From the NCBI GenBank assembly GCA_041569895.1, contig JBFFXF010000059.1:1-31067 (forward strand): a stretch of DNA of 31,067 bases, read 5' to 3'. The position numbers and the translations under genes are program-made. Shown piece by piece: positions 1 through 8,741 of this stretch. Positions within the stretch are counted from its first letter, which is position 1, and the number at the start of each line of letters is the position of its first letter. The notes under the pieces were generated by a model. It made no database searches, had not been told where the DNA came from, and worked only from the letters and a program-made list of their open reading frames with translations. The stretch comes from JBFFXF01 sp041569895 (lineage in GTDB: Bacteria; Planctomycetota; UBA8108; JACQVS01).

Positions 1-736
1 CGACCTCGATCGAGGTGGCGTCCGCGTAAGCGTTGTAGAGGATCTCGGGGCTCCCGAGCGCGCCGCTGGCGTTCTGGCGGATGATATAGGTCTTTCCCTT
101 CCCGAGGAGCACGATGTCGAGACGGCCGTCGGCGTCGACGTCGCGGACTCGCAGCGCGCCGGTGCTCGGGGTCCCGTCGGTAATCGGGAACTTCACCTGC
201 TTGCTGCCCCACTCGCCCGACTGGTAGATCACCACCAGCTCCGGCGGATCGCCGTAGAACGCCAGGTCGGGCTTGCGGTCGCCGTCGAGATCCCCGACGT
301 CGAGGGCGCGCACCTCCTTCTCGGTGTAGATCTTGACGGTCTCGAAGCGGCGGTCGAACTGGATGTCATTCAGCTCGGCGTTCTCGTCCTTCGCCGCGGC
401 GCCATTGCCGCCGTCGCCGTCCCCCGCCACGACGGGTTGCTTCCCCGTCGTCTGCAACAGGAGCCGGATCGAGGTGTCGGAATTATAGGCGAAGGCGAGG
501 TCGAGCCGTCCGTCGCCGTCGAGGTCGGCCGGACGCACGCATGCGGCGCTGTCCGACGCGCGGTAGATCTCGAGGTTTTCGAAGCCCCACGGGGCGATTG
601 ACTTCTCCCCAGGCGCCGCCGCGGCCCCGGTGGTCGTCGCCAGCGCCACGAGCGACACGCCGACGGCGCGCCAGAATCCACGCCGCTGCCACGTCGCACT
701 GCATGCAGGATCGCCTGCCGGTCTCTCTCTCGGCAT
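1..736 (-). CDS. Secreted FG-GAP/VCBS repeat protein, 3' part outside window
   Basis: The frame opens at the ATG at 736-734, with GGAG about seven bases upstream, and stays open to the window edge, giving 245 residues. The N-terminus contains RRGFWR (about residues 18-23) followed by a hydrophobic stretch ending GAAAAP. This resembles a twin-arginine signal peptide with cleavage near residue 40. Three calcium-loop-like repeats follow: DLDGDGRLDL (about 71-80), DLDGDRKPDL (about 149-158) and DVDADGRLDI (about 199-208). This is the FG-GAP/VCBS pattern of integrin-type beta-propellers. Such proteins are exported and usually bind partners or polymers; the ligand here cannot be told. A tatC gene lies in the same window. 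Family assignment is good, function unknown. Confidence 0.8.
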   Translation of the reverse strand, partial: MPRERPAGDPACSATWQRRGFWRAVGVSLVALATTTGAAAAPGEKSIAPWGFENLEIYRASDSAACVRPADLDGDGRLDLAFAYNSDTSIRLLLQTTGKQPVVAGDGDGGNGAAAKDENAELNDIQFDRRFETVKIYTEKEVRALDVGDLDGDRKPDLAFYGDPPELVVIYQSGEWGSKQVKFPITDGTPSTGALRVRDVDADGRLDIVLLGKGKTYIIRQNASGALGSPEILYNAYADATSIEV

Positions 737-1540
737 GAACTGCTCCACTCCGTGTTGTGTCTCGTGTTCCGTGGTGAGCGTCGAGCGCTCGGGTGTCTGT
801 CCGCGGACTCGCCCCGGGAACTGGAGAGCGTCTCTCGAAAGCGTCATTGTAGCGGTGCCCTCCGGTCCCGGCCTCCGGAATTTGCCCGGTCCGTCGCCGC
901 CGGGAACGGTGGCGATCGGCCGGGCTCGACCTGTCGGGGAATCCGACAGAACGTCGCGCCGCACGCCGCCCCGCTGGCTCGCGCTCGCGCCGGTCTCTCC
1001 GGCCCTCCCGGCGAAGCCCTTGCGCTGCCCGGAGTTCCGACCGGCGGCGTCGCGATGGCACGAGACGTGTACTGTGTATCGGCAGCCGGGCGGTTGTGAG
1101 AGAGGAGCCCGACTGGAGCGCCTCTCCGACTCGACATGAGATTTGCGCGCCCGCGTTGACAAGGTCGGTCAGCACACCCTTCAGGGTCGTGCCGGCCGGC
1201 TTTTTTTTTCGGCCATTCGCGCGGCGCCCGGGCGCCGGTCCTCCCGGCGTTCGTTGACGGCTTCGCGTGGCGCATTCCGCGCTCACGGGGGCCGGCGACG
1301 GGATTTCCGACACTTCTCCTGCGCGTTCCCACCGGCGCGGTCGATATCGATCGTGCGCGGCGTCCCGGTGTGTCTCGCCACGCGAGCAGCACCGCACCGC
1401 CCACGGGAATCGCGGCCCGGCCCGACCCGACCCTCTTTGCTTCCGGAGGCGTGAACTCTACAATAACTGTTCCCGACTCAATCGATCCGACCCCGTGCCC
1501 CCCGCAACGCGGACGGGCCGGCATCCCGGCCCGAGAAGAC
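737..1540. other. Non-coding spacer between divergent genes
   Basis: About 800 bases between the secreted repeat protein and glcD. Open frames exist on both strands, but their translations are Arg/Ala/Pro-rich, low in complexity and match no family I recognise. The only structural marks are GCCGGCCGGC followed by nine T at 1201-1209, which is terminator-like but has no gene upstream on that strand, and a promoter-like pair at 1437-1464. I see no RNA gene. Confidence 0.5.
1437..1464 (+). promoter_or_regulatory. Putative sigma70 promoter of glcDEF
   Basis: TTGCTT (1437-1442), a 16-bp spacer and TACAAT (1459-1464, five of six matches to TATAAT) lie about 75 bases upstream of the glcD ATG. The -35 box is weak, so this is a candidate only. 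Confidence 0.4.
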
Positions 1541-3001
1541 ATGCTCTGGAACAAGACCCGTCGACGCACCTCCCCCGCCGCTCCCTTCGACGAGCTTCTC
1601 GGCTGGATCCCCCCCGACCGGCTGCTCCTCGACCCCGCGGAGCTCCGCGTCTACGAGTGCGACGGGCTGCCGCTGCACAAGCGGCCGCCGGCCGCGGTCG
1701 TCCTCTGCGCCTCGCGGGAGGACGTCGTGCAGACCGTCGAGTGGTGCTTTCGGCGCTCGGTGCCGTTCACGCCGCGCGGCGCCGGAACGGGCCTCAGCGG
1801 CGGCGCCACCCCGAGCACCGGCGGCGTCATCATCGACTGCAACCGCATGCGCCGGATCCTCGGGGTCGACCCGGAGAACCGGTTTGCGGTGGTCGAGCCG
1901 GGCGTCGTCAACATCAAGGTCTCCGAGGCGGCCGCCGCGCACGGGCTCCACTACGCCCCGGATCCGTCGAGCCAGAAGGCGTGCACGATCGGGGGCAACA
2001 TCGCCGAGAACTCGGGCGGCCCGCACTGCCTGAAGTACGGCATGACGACCGACCACATCCTCGGGCTCGATGTCGTTCTCCCGGACGGCGAGGTGGTCTC
2101 GCTCGGTGGTCCGACCGCCGATCCGGGCGCGTACGACCTCGTCGGCATGTTCGTCGGCACGGAGGGCACCTGCGGCATCGTCGTCGAGGCGACCGTGCGG
2201 CTCCTGCCGACGCCGCCCTCGGTGCGCACGTACCTGGCGATCTTCGACGCCATGAACCTCGCCTGCCGCATGGTGGCGCGAGTCACCGAGGAGGGCATCC
2301 TCCCCGCCGCGCTCGAGATCCTGGACCAGAACACCATCCGCGCCGTCGAGGCGTCGGTTTACGCGGCGGGTTACCCGAAAGACGCGGCCGCCGTGCTGCT
2401 GGTCGAGATCGACGGCGTCGAGGCGGGGCTCGACGAGGAGGAGCGCAAGATCGAGGAGATCGCCGCCGAGTGCCACGCCATCGAGCTGCGTTCCGCCCGC
2501 GACGCCCGTGAGCGACTCGACCTCTGGCGGGGTCGCAAGGGCGCGTTCGGAGCCATGGGCAGGATCAACGCCGACCTCTACGTGCTCGACGGCGTCGTGC
2601 CGCGCACGCGGCTCGAGCCGGTGCTCGGACAGATCGACGGCATCGCGCGCAAGCACCGAGTGACGATATCGAACGTGTTTCACGCCGGAGACGGCAACCT
2701 GCACCCCAATATCAGCTACGACGGCCGGGACACGGCCGAGCGCGAGCGCGTGCTCGCGGCCGGCCGGGAGATCCTCCAGGCGTGCGTCGACGCGGGCGGC
2801 AGCATCAGCGGCGAGCACGGCATCGGCATCGAGAAGATGGACTTCATCCCGATGCTCTTCAGCGAGGATGACGTCCAGCTGATGAAGGACCTCCGCCACG
2901 CCGTCGACCCGCGCGAGCTGTCGAATCCCGAGAAGATCTTTCCGGACTCGCGCTGCTGCATGGAGGTCGGAAAGCGGAAGTTCATGAGGCTGTCGCTGTG
3001 A
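1541..3001 (+). CDS. glcD: Glycolate oxidase subunit GlcD (FAD-linked)
   Basis: The 486-residue product is the FAD-binding catalytic subunit that oxidises glycolate (or a related 2-hydroxy acid) to glyoxylate. An N-terminal PCMH-type FAD domain carries PRGAGTGLSGG (about 78-88) and GGNIAENSGG (about 151-160). The C-terminal FAD-linked oxidase domain carries NVFHAGDGNLHP (about 378-389) and GGSISGEHGIG (about 419-429), both hallmarks of GlcD and D-lactate dehydrogenase relatives. The ATG at 1541 is preceded by GAGAAG and begins MLWNKTRRR; an earlier in-frame start at 1370 has no family support. The stop overlaps the glcE GTG by four bases, implying translational coupling. D-lactate or D-2-hydroxyglutarate is an alternative substrate, but the glcE and glcF neighbours favour glycolate. 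Confidence 0.95.
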   Translation: MLWNKTRRRTSPAAPFDELLGWIPPDRLLLDPAELRVYECDGLPLHKRPPAAVVLCASREDVVQTVEWCFRRSVPFTPRGAGTGLSGGATPSTGGVIIDCNRMRRILGVDPENRFAVVEPGVVNIKVSEAAAAHGLHYAPDPSSQKACTIGGNIAENSGGPHCLKYGMTTDHILGLDVVLPDGEVVSLGGPTADPGAYDLVGMFVGTEGTCGIVVEATVRLLPTPPSVRTYLAIFDAMNLACRMVARVTEEGILPAALEILDQNTIRAVEASVYAAGYPKDAAAVLLVEIDGVEAGLDEEERKIEEIAAECHAIELRSARDARERLDLWRGRKGAFGAMGRINADLYVLDGVVPRTRLEPVLGQIDGIARKHRVTISNVFHAGDGNLHPNISYDGRDTAERERVLAAGREILQACVDAGGSISGEHGIGIEKMDFIPMLFSEDDVQLMKDLRHAVDPRELSNPEKIFPDSRCCMEVGKRKFMRLSL

Positions 3002-4362
3002 GCCGCACGCGCAACCGACGCAGGAGATCAGCGGTCGCCGCCGAGCCCGAGACGAAGGGCGCCACGGCGACGGTGCGCGAGCTCACCACCGCCGAGCGCG
3101 CCTTTTACGGCGAGGGCGCCGAGCTCGTCGTCCCGGGCTCCGTCGAGGAGCTGCGCGAGGTCGTCCGCGACGCCAGCGAGCGGCGCCGTCTGATCGTTCC
3201 GGCCGGGCTCGGCAGGCACGCGTACCTCGGGAACCCGCCGCCGGTCGAGCCGCTCGTGGTCTCGCTGGCGCGGATCGGCCGCGTGGTGCGCTACGAGCCG
3301 GCCGACTTCACGGTCGGCGTCGAGGCGGGAACGTCCCTCGAGACGCTGGGCGAGACGCTCGCCGAGAACGGGCAGGAGATCGCCGTCGACTGGTCGCTCG
3401 AGTCGGCCGGAACGATCGGGGGCGCCGTCGCGGCGGACCTCTTCGGTCCGCGCCGGGCGCGGCGCGGCACCTTTCGCAACGTGGTGATCGGCATCGCCGG
3501 CATGCGCGACGACGGCGTCAACTACCGCGCGGGCGGCATGGTGGTCAAGAACGTCGCCGGCTACGACGTCGGCAAGCTGCTCGTCGGCTCGCTCGGCACC
3601 ATGGGGTTCATCCTCGAGATCAACTTCAAGCTGCGCCCGCTTCCGGCGGTGCGTGACTGTCGTCTGGCGAGCTTCGAGTCGTCCGACGCGGCGTGGCGTT
3701 TCGTGGCCGAGGTGCGCGACGATTTCATCGAGCCCGCCGCGATGTGCGTTCTCGATCCCGCGGCGACGAAGGCGCTCGCGAGCGCCGGCACGGGCGTCCG
3801 ATCCAGGGGCTGGTCGGTCGTCTGGCTGCTCGAGGGGAACGACGGCACGGTCGACACGCTCGCGGCGCGGCTCGAGGCCCTCGTCGGAGGTCAGGCGACC
3901 GGTGTCACGGCGTTCGATGGAGACCACGTCCACGCCGCGCTCGAGTGGCTGACAGCGTTCTCCGAGCCGGGTGACTGCGCGGCCTGCGACCTGGCGATCG
4001 TTCGCCTCGCGGCGCTGCCAACGGCGCTCGCCGCGCTCGAGCGCGACGTGAGCGCGGCCGCCGGGTCCGCTGGCGCGCGCTCGAGCGTCCTGCTCGATGC
4101 CGCCGCCGGCGTCGCGACCGTGCGTCTCCGCGGGAAGCCGGACAGCCTCGCCGAGGCCATCGGGGCGATCACGTCGTCGCTCGTCTCGCACGGCGCCTCG
4201 GGGCGGCTCCTCTTCGCGGCGCCCGACGTCCGGCAGCGTCGCGAGTACCTCCTGGTGCCGGATGCCAACGCACGTCTCGGGAGGCGAATCCGGCAGGTCT
4301 TCGATGCCGCCGGGATCTTCCACCCCGCGAGGGTCCTCGGCACCGTCGGAGGCCCGAGGTGA
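2998..4362 (+). CDS. glcE: Glycolate oxidase subunit GlcE (FAD-binding)
   Basis: This 454-residue protein is the second FAD-binding subunit of the three-part glycolate oxidase. After about 30 basic and linker residues comes a PCMH-type FAD fold: PAGLGRHAYLG (about 68-78), GTIGGAVAADLFGPRR (about 138-153), MVVKNVAGYDVGKLLVGSLG (181-200) and TMGFILEINFKLRP just after. KNVAGYDVGKL is characteristic of GlcE. The length exceeds the usual 350 or so because of the basic N-terminus and a longer C-terminal region. The GTG start overlaps the glcD stop as GTGA, and glcF follows 37 bases downstream. Confidence 0.92.
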   Translation: MSRTRNRRRRSAVAAEPETKGATATVRELTTAERAFYGEGAELVVPGSVEELREVVRDASERRRLIVPAGLGRHAYLGNPPPVEPLVVSLARIGRVVRYEPADFTVGVEAGTSLETLGETLAENGQEIAVDWSLESAGTIGGAVAADLFGPRRARRGTFRNVVIGIAGMRDDGVNYRAGGMVVKNVAGYDVGKLLVGSLGTMGFILEINFKLRPLPAVRDCRLASFESSDAAWRFVAEVRDDFIEPAAMCVLDPAATKALASAGTGVRSRGWSVVWLLEGNDGTVDTLAARLEALVGGQATGVTAFDGDHVHAALEWLTAFSEPGDCAACDLAIVRLAALPTALAALERDVSAAAGSAGARSSVLLDAAAGVATVRLRGKPDSLAEAIGAITSSLVSHGASGRLLFAAPDVRQRREYLLVPDANARLGRRIRQVFDAAGIFHPARVLGTVGGPR

Positions 4363-4399
4363 GGTCGCCAGCCACCGGAGCGAAGGACCACCGACGCCG

Positions 4400-5713
4400 A
4401 TGACGATCCCGGGAGCGCGCGAGCGCGAGTTCACCGCTCGGTTCGAGGAGTACACCAGGACGCTCGACTGCGTCCACTGCGGGCTCTGTCTGCAGGACTG
4501 TCCGACCTATGGCGTCACCGGCCGCGAGTCGGACTCGCCGCGCGGGCGCATCTACCTGATGCGCGGCTACGCAGAGCAATCGATCCCCTTCAGCCGCGAG
4601 GCGCTGCGGCACCTCGACCAGTGCATCGTCTGCCGGGCGTGCGAGACGGTGTGCCCCTCGGGGATCCACATGGCCGAGATGATGGAGTCGTTCCGCGAGG
4701 AGATGCACTCGGTGCTGCCGAGGAAGGGCTGGCAACACTACGTCGCCCGTTTCCTGCTGCGCGAGCTGATTCCGTTCCGCCACCGCATCGCGGCGCTGAC
4801 GGACATCCTCTACCTCTACGAGCGGCTCGGGCTGCGACGGGTGACGCGCCTGCTCGGCCGCAAGATACGCCGCCTCGCCGAGCTCGACGCGCTGCTGCCG
4901 CCGATCCCGCCGCCGTCCGAGCGGGGCATCGAGACCGACGCCGTGCGTCCCGGCGGTCTCTACCGCGCAACGGGCAAGGCGCGCATGCGCGTGGCGCTCT
5001 TCCTCGGCTGCATCACGAGCGAGTGGTTCGCGCCGACACACCGCGCGACCATCCGCGTCCTCAACCGCGCCGGGTGCGACGTCGTCGTGCTCGACGCGCA
5101 GACCTGCTGCGGCGCGCTGCACCGCCACGGCGGCTTCCTCGACGACGCCGAGGAGCTCTTCCGCCGGAACACCGAGGTCTTCGGCCGGAGCGGGGCCGAC
5201 GTCCTGGTCGTCAACGCCGCCGGCTGCGGGGCGGCGCTCAAGGAGCCGCCCGGTGGCGGCGCCGGAGAGCCGGGCATCCCGGTGCGAGATGTCTGCGAGC
5301 TGCTCGACGCCATCGGGCTCGCGCCGCCAAATCGCCCGATCCGCAGCAAGGTGGTGTACGACGAGCCGTGCCACCTGCTCCACGGCCAGCGCGTGCAGGC
5401 GCAGGCCGTCGTCAATTTGCTCCGCCAGGTCCCCGGGCTCGAGCTCCTGCCGCTCGCCGACAGCGATCGCTGCTGCGGGTCGGGCGGCGTCTACAATCTC
5501 GTGCATCCCGAGATGGCGCGTCCGATCCTGGCCGAGAAGGTGCGCGCCATCCTGGAGAGCGGCGCCGAGGTGGTGGTGACGGGCAACCCCGGCTGCTGGC
5601 TGCAGATCCGCTCGGGACTCATCGGGCACGGCGTCGACGTCTCGCACCCGATCGATCTCCTCGACCGCGCCTACGCGGACGGAGCCGTCGAGGGCGGCAA
5701 TTCGGAGGCGTGA
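4400..5713 (+). CDS. glcF: Glycolate oxidase iron-sulfur subunit GlcF
   Basis: The 437-residue protein passes electrons from the GlcD/GlcE flavins toward membrane quinones. Two ferredoxin-type 4Fe-4S motifs are complete: CVHCGLCLQDCP (Cys 24, 27, 30, 34) and CIVCRACETVCP (Cys 75, 78, 81, 85). Two cysteine-rich CCG domains follow, with CCGALHRHGG near 235 and CCGSGGVYN near 358. The ATG at 4400 gives an N-terminus like known GlcF proteins, with the first cluster about 24 residues in; an AAGGA lies 12 bases upstream. It closes the operon and converges on the DedA gene 19 bases away. Confidence 0.94.
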   Translation: MTIPGAREREFTARFEEYTRTLDCVHCGLCLQDCPTYGVTGRESDSPRGRIYLMRGYAEQSIPFSREALRHLDQCIVCRACETVCPSGIHMAEMMESFREEMHSVLPRKGWQHYVARFLLRELIPFRHRIAALTDILYLYERLGLRRVTRLLGRKIRRLAELDALLPPIPPPSERGIETDAVRPGGLYRATGKARMRVALFLGCITSEWFAPTHRATIRVLNRAGCDVVVLDAQTCCGALHRHGGFLDDAEELFRRNTEVFGRSGADVLVVNAAGCGAALKEPPGGGAGEPGIPVRDVCELLDAIGLAPPNRPIRSKVVYDEPCHLLHGQRVQAQAVVNLLRQVPGLELLPLADSDRCCGSGGVYNLVHPEMARPILAEKVRAILESGAEVVVTGNPGCWLQIRSGLIGHGVDVSHPIDLLDRAYADGAVEGGNSEA

Positions 5714-5717
5714 CGCG

Positions 5718-5732
5718 TCGCGGAGGCCGCGA
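5718..5732. terminator. Short hairpin between convergent glcF and DedA genes
   Basis: TCGCGG-AGG-CCGCGA forms a six-bp GC hairpin in the 19-base gap between two convergent stop codons. There is no U-tract, so if it ends transcription it is not a classical intrinsic terminator. Confidence 0.3.
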
Positions 5733-6527
<795 letters not shown>

Positions 6528-6646
6528 GCGCGCTCGTGCTTCAAGCCGCGGCCGGGCCGGGACGGTTCGTTGCCCGGGGGTGCGAGGCGCCGAGTCACCT
6601 CGACACGACCGGAAATCACGACGCCCCACCCGGCGTCGACAGCCGG

Positions 6647-6674
6647 TTGATCCTAACAGAAACGAGTCTAAAAT
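6647..6674 (+). promoter_or_regulatory. Putative sigma70 promoter for the small membrane protein gene
   Basis: TTGATC (6647-6652), a 16-bp spacer and TAAAAT (6669-6674) sit in the divergent spacer, about 110 bases upstream of the ATG at 6785. The match is moderate. Confidence 0.4.
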
Positions 6675-6784
6675 CCACAGCATTCGGGCGGCACGACAGC
6701 GCGCCGACCGAGGCGTACGCTTACGGTTTCGGCCGTCGAACGCCGCGACTTGCGGCCCGAATCATCCGCAGCTCGGAAGGGCCC

Positions 6785-7363
6785 ATGCGAGCACACTCTC
6801 GAGCGTTCTGCGAACGGCTCCTCGTCCTGTTTCTCGGTGCATGGCTCGGCGGGTCGATCGTCGTCTGGGGCGTCGTGGTGTATAACTTCGCCGGCATCGA
6901 CCACATGCTGTCGCGCAATCCGGCCCTCTCCGAGCGCGCCGGCTTCGATCCCGCCGACGAGGAGGGGCGCAAGACGAGCGTCATCTGGGTGCACTCCTCG
7001 GAGCTCAACCGTGTTTTCTTCGAGTCGTGGTGCACGGCGCAGCTCGTCCTCGGCGCGGCGTCGCTTCTGGTGGCGTTCGCCGTCGGTCGGGGAGCTGTCA
7101 TCGCCCCGCTCGCCGTCGCCGCCGCGCTGGTCGTCTACCAGACGTGGTTCCTGGTGCCGGACATCGTCGAGCTCGGCCGCGCGCTCGACTTCGCGCCTCG
7201 CGACCCGCCGCCGCCCGAGCTCGCGGAGTTCGGGAAGCGACACGGCCTCTACCTCGGCGTCGACATGACGCGTGTCGTGGCAGTCGCCGTGGCCGCGGTT
7301 GCAGCGATCTGGGGCGGGAGGACCGGCGGCGGGAGGAGAAGAGTGGCGTCCAGTGGATCGTAA
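6785..7363 (+). CDS. Small four-TM membrane protein, DUF4149-like
   Basis: A 192-residue membrane protein with hydrophobic segments at about 12-34, 86-100, 104-124 and 162-176. A hydrophilic loop follows the first helix, and a conserved-looking KRHGLYLGVDMTR segment precedes the last helix. This layout and the H-x(5)-N/D-like segment recall DUF4149, an uncharacterised family; I offer that from memory of the pattern only. GGAAGGG lies just upstream of the ATG at 6785, and upstream in-frame starts add only Arg-rich sequence. The last seven codons and the stop lie inside the P1 helix and 3' end of rnpB on the opposite strand, so the two genes converge and overlap by 21 bp. Confidence 0.65.
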   Translation: MRAHSRAFCERLLVLFLGAWLGGSIVVWGVVVYNFAGIDHMLSRNPALSERAGFDPADEEGRKTSVIWVHSSELNRVFFESWCTAQLVLGAASLLVAFAVGRGAVIAPLAVAAALVVYQTWFLVPDIVELGRALDFAPRDPPPPELAEFGKRHGLYLGVDMTRVVAVAVAAVAAIWGGRTGGGRRRVASSGS

Positions 7364-7723
7364 GCCGGATTCTGTTGGAGGCTGACGCCTCCCCCGACCA
7401 TTCATCTGGAGCGGCCTACCCGGAAGTGATGCGACCCGCGCGTGGCGGGCCGCGCGAGGCGGGCCACCTCTCCTTCCCTATTTGGCCTTGCTCCGGGTGG
7501 GGTTTACCGTGCCGGAGATGTCACCACCTCCGCGGTGAGCTCTTACCTCGCCTTTTCACCCTTACCTGTCGACACCCCGGGGGGCACCGGCTGGCGGTAT
7601 GTTTTCTGTGGCACTTTCCCTGGGATCGCTCCCGGTGGGCGTTACCCACCACCGAGCCCTGTGGAGTCCGGACTTTCCTCAACCCGTTCCCGGGTTGCGA
7701 TCGGGTCCTCCACTGGACGCCAC
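7343..7723 (-). ncRNA. rnpB: RNase P RNA, bacterial type A
   Basis: Reading the minus strand, the 14-base arm at 7723-7710 pairs perfectly with 7356-7343 (CCACTGGACGCCAC on the plus strand at 7710-7723), forming helix P1. GAGGAAAGTCCGGACTCC (7680-7663) is the conserved 5' core, GGTAAACCCC just before 7500 is the L15-type loop that contacts the tRNA CCA end, and ACAGAATCCGGCTTAC (7375-7360) is the conserved 3' core. The product is the ribozyme that matures tRNA 5' ends. Its length of about 381 nt is typical. It follows the zinc-ribbon protein gene by about 80 bases, with no clear promoter of its own. Ends are set by P1 and could extend a few bases. Confidence 0.97.
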
Positions 7724-7805
7724 TTCCAGTATTCCCGGAACGACGCCGAATGGCAACCGCAACCCCGGCGCGCCGAGGCAACGAGCCCGTCACGAGCTCA
7801 TCGAC

Positions 7806-8516
7806 TCACGAGGCGGCTTCCGGCAAGTAGAGGATCCGCAGGCAGTTCTTGCACTGGATCAGCTCCTCTCCCACCATGAGCTCGTTGATCGCCTGGCTGG
7901 TGACGCTCATGTAGCAGCCCTGGCAAATCCTCGATTCGACGAGCGCGAGCGCCGAGTCCTCATAGCGCGCGAGCACGCGCTCGTAGGTCTCGAGCGCGTC
8001 ACCCGGAATCTCGGCGACCTTCTCGGCCCGCTGCTTGTCGAGCGCGGCGATCTTCTCGTCGACCTCGGCGACGATGCCCCGCATCTCCTCCTCACGCGCC
8101 GCGAGCTCCTTCCTCGCGCGCTCGACCTCGTCCCGCGCCGCGGTCTTCTCCTCGCCGAGGGCGTCGATGGAGTTGAAACGCTCGAGAACCTGCTCCTCGA
8201 TCTCTCCGAGCTCCTTGCCGTGGCGCTCGATCTGGTCCCGAAGCACCTGGTACTCCTGGTTGGTCTTCGCCGTGTTGAGCGCGATCTGCAGCTTCTCGAT
8301 CTCGCCCTGCTTCTGCTTGATGTCGAGCTCGGCCCGGTCGCACGTCATCCTGAGCTGCTTGATGTCGCTCTCGATCGAGGCGACCGCCTGTTCCGACCGC
8401 TGGAGCTTGTCACGCTCCTTCTGGACCTCCTGCGGCCTCCTGACGCGGAGCTCTCGCAGGAAGTGCAGATCGGCGTCGATCTTCTGGAGCTCGAGCAGGA
8501 GCTTCAACGGTTTCAT
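7806..8516 (-). CDS. Coiled-coil protein with C4 zinc ribbon (CdsZ/DUF164-type)
   Basis: A 236-residue cytoplasmic protein. Residues about 5-170 form a long, charged antiparallel coiled coil including a TAKTNQEYQ turn (about 82-90) typical of this family. The C-terminal domain has two CxxC pairs, Cys198/Cys201 (CQGC) and Cys222/Cys225 (CKNC), making a C4 zinc ribbon. Members often sit beside rnpB or RNase H genes and have been linked to nucleic-acid or translation-related roles, but the biochemical function is not settled. The ATG at 8516 has GGAGAG directly upstream. The gene is read after the rpoD terminator, so it probably has its own promoter. Confidence 0.88.
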   Translation of the reverse strand: MKPLKLLLELQKIDADLHFLRELRVRRPQEVQKERDKLQRSEQAVASIESDIKQLRMTCDRAELDIKQKQGEIEKLQIALNTAKTNQEYQVLRDQIERHGKELGEIEEQVLERFNSIDALGEEKTAARDEVERARKELAAREEEMRGIVAEVDEKIAALDKQRAEKVAEIPGDALETYERVLARYEDSALALVESRICQGCYMSVTSQAINELMVGEELIQCKNCLRILYLPEAAS

Positions 8517-8589
8517 CGACTCTCCTCTCCCATGAAGTGATCCCCGTGGCGCCGTCTTCCGCCGGGATCGCTTCCCGCGGTGTGGTCAT

Positions 8590-8618
8590 AAAAAAACCGG
8601 TCACCTCGGTGACCGGTT
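8590..8618 (-). terminator. Intrinsic terminator after rpoD
   Basis: On the minus strand, ACCGGTCACC and GGTGACCGGT form a near-perfect 10-bp stem with a tiny loop, followed by a run of seven T (the A-run at 8590-8596 on plus). It lies about 125 bases past the rpoD stop and just before the zinc-ribbon gene. Confidence 0.9.
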
Positions 8619-8741
8619 GGTGGTCTCTCGCACGAAGCGCCCGCGCAGCGCGCGCCGTCCGTGCACGCGCTCGCGGGGAGTTCCCCGCGTGTCGTCGAGC
8701 GGAACCCCCTCCGTCCATCGCGACAGATGATCCGGGAGAGC

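Noticed and set aside
844..1569. Minus-strand frame of about 241 codons upstream of glcD
   Set aside because: Low-complexity translation, no ribosome-binding site of note and overlap with the glcD promoter and start.
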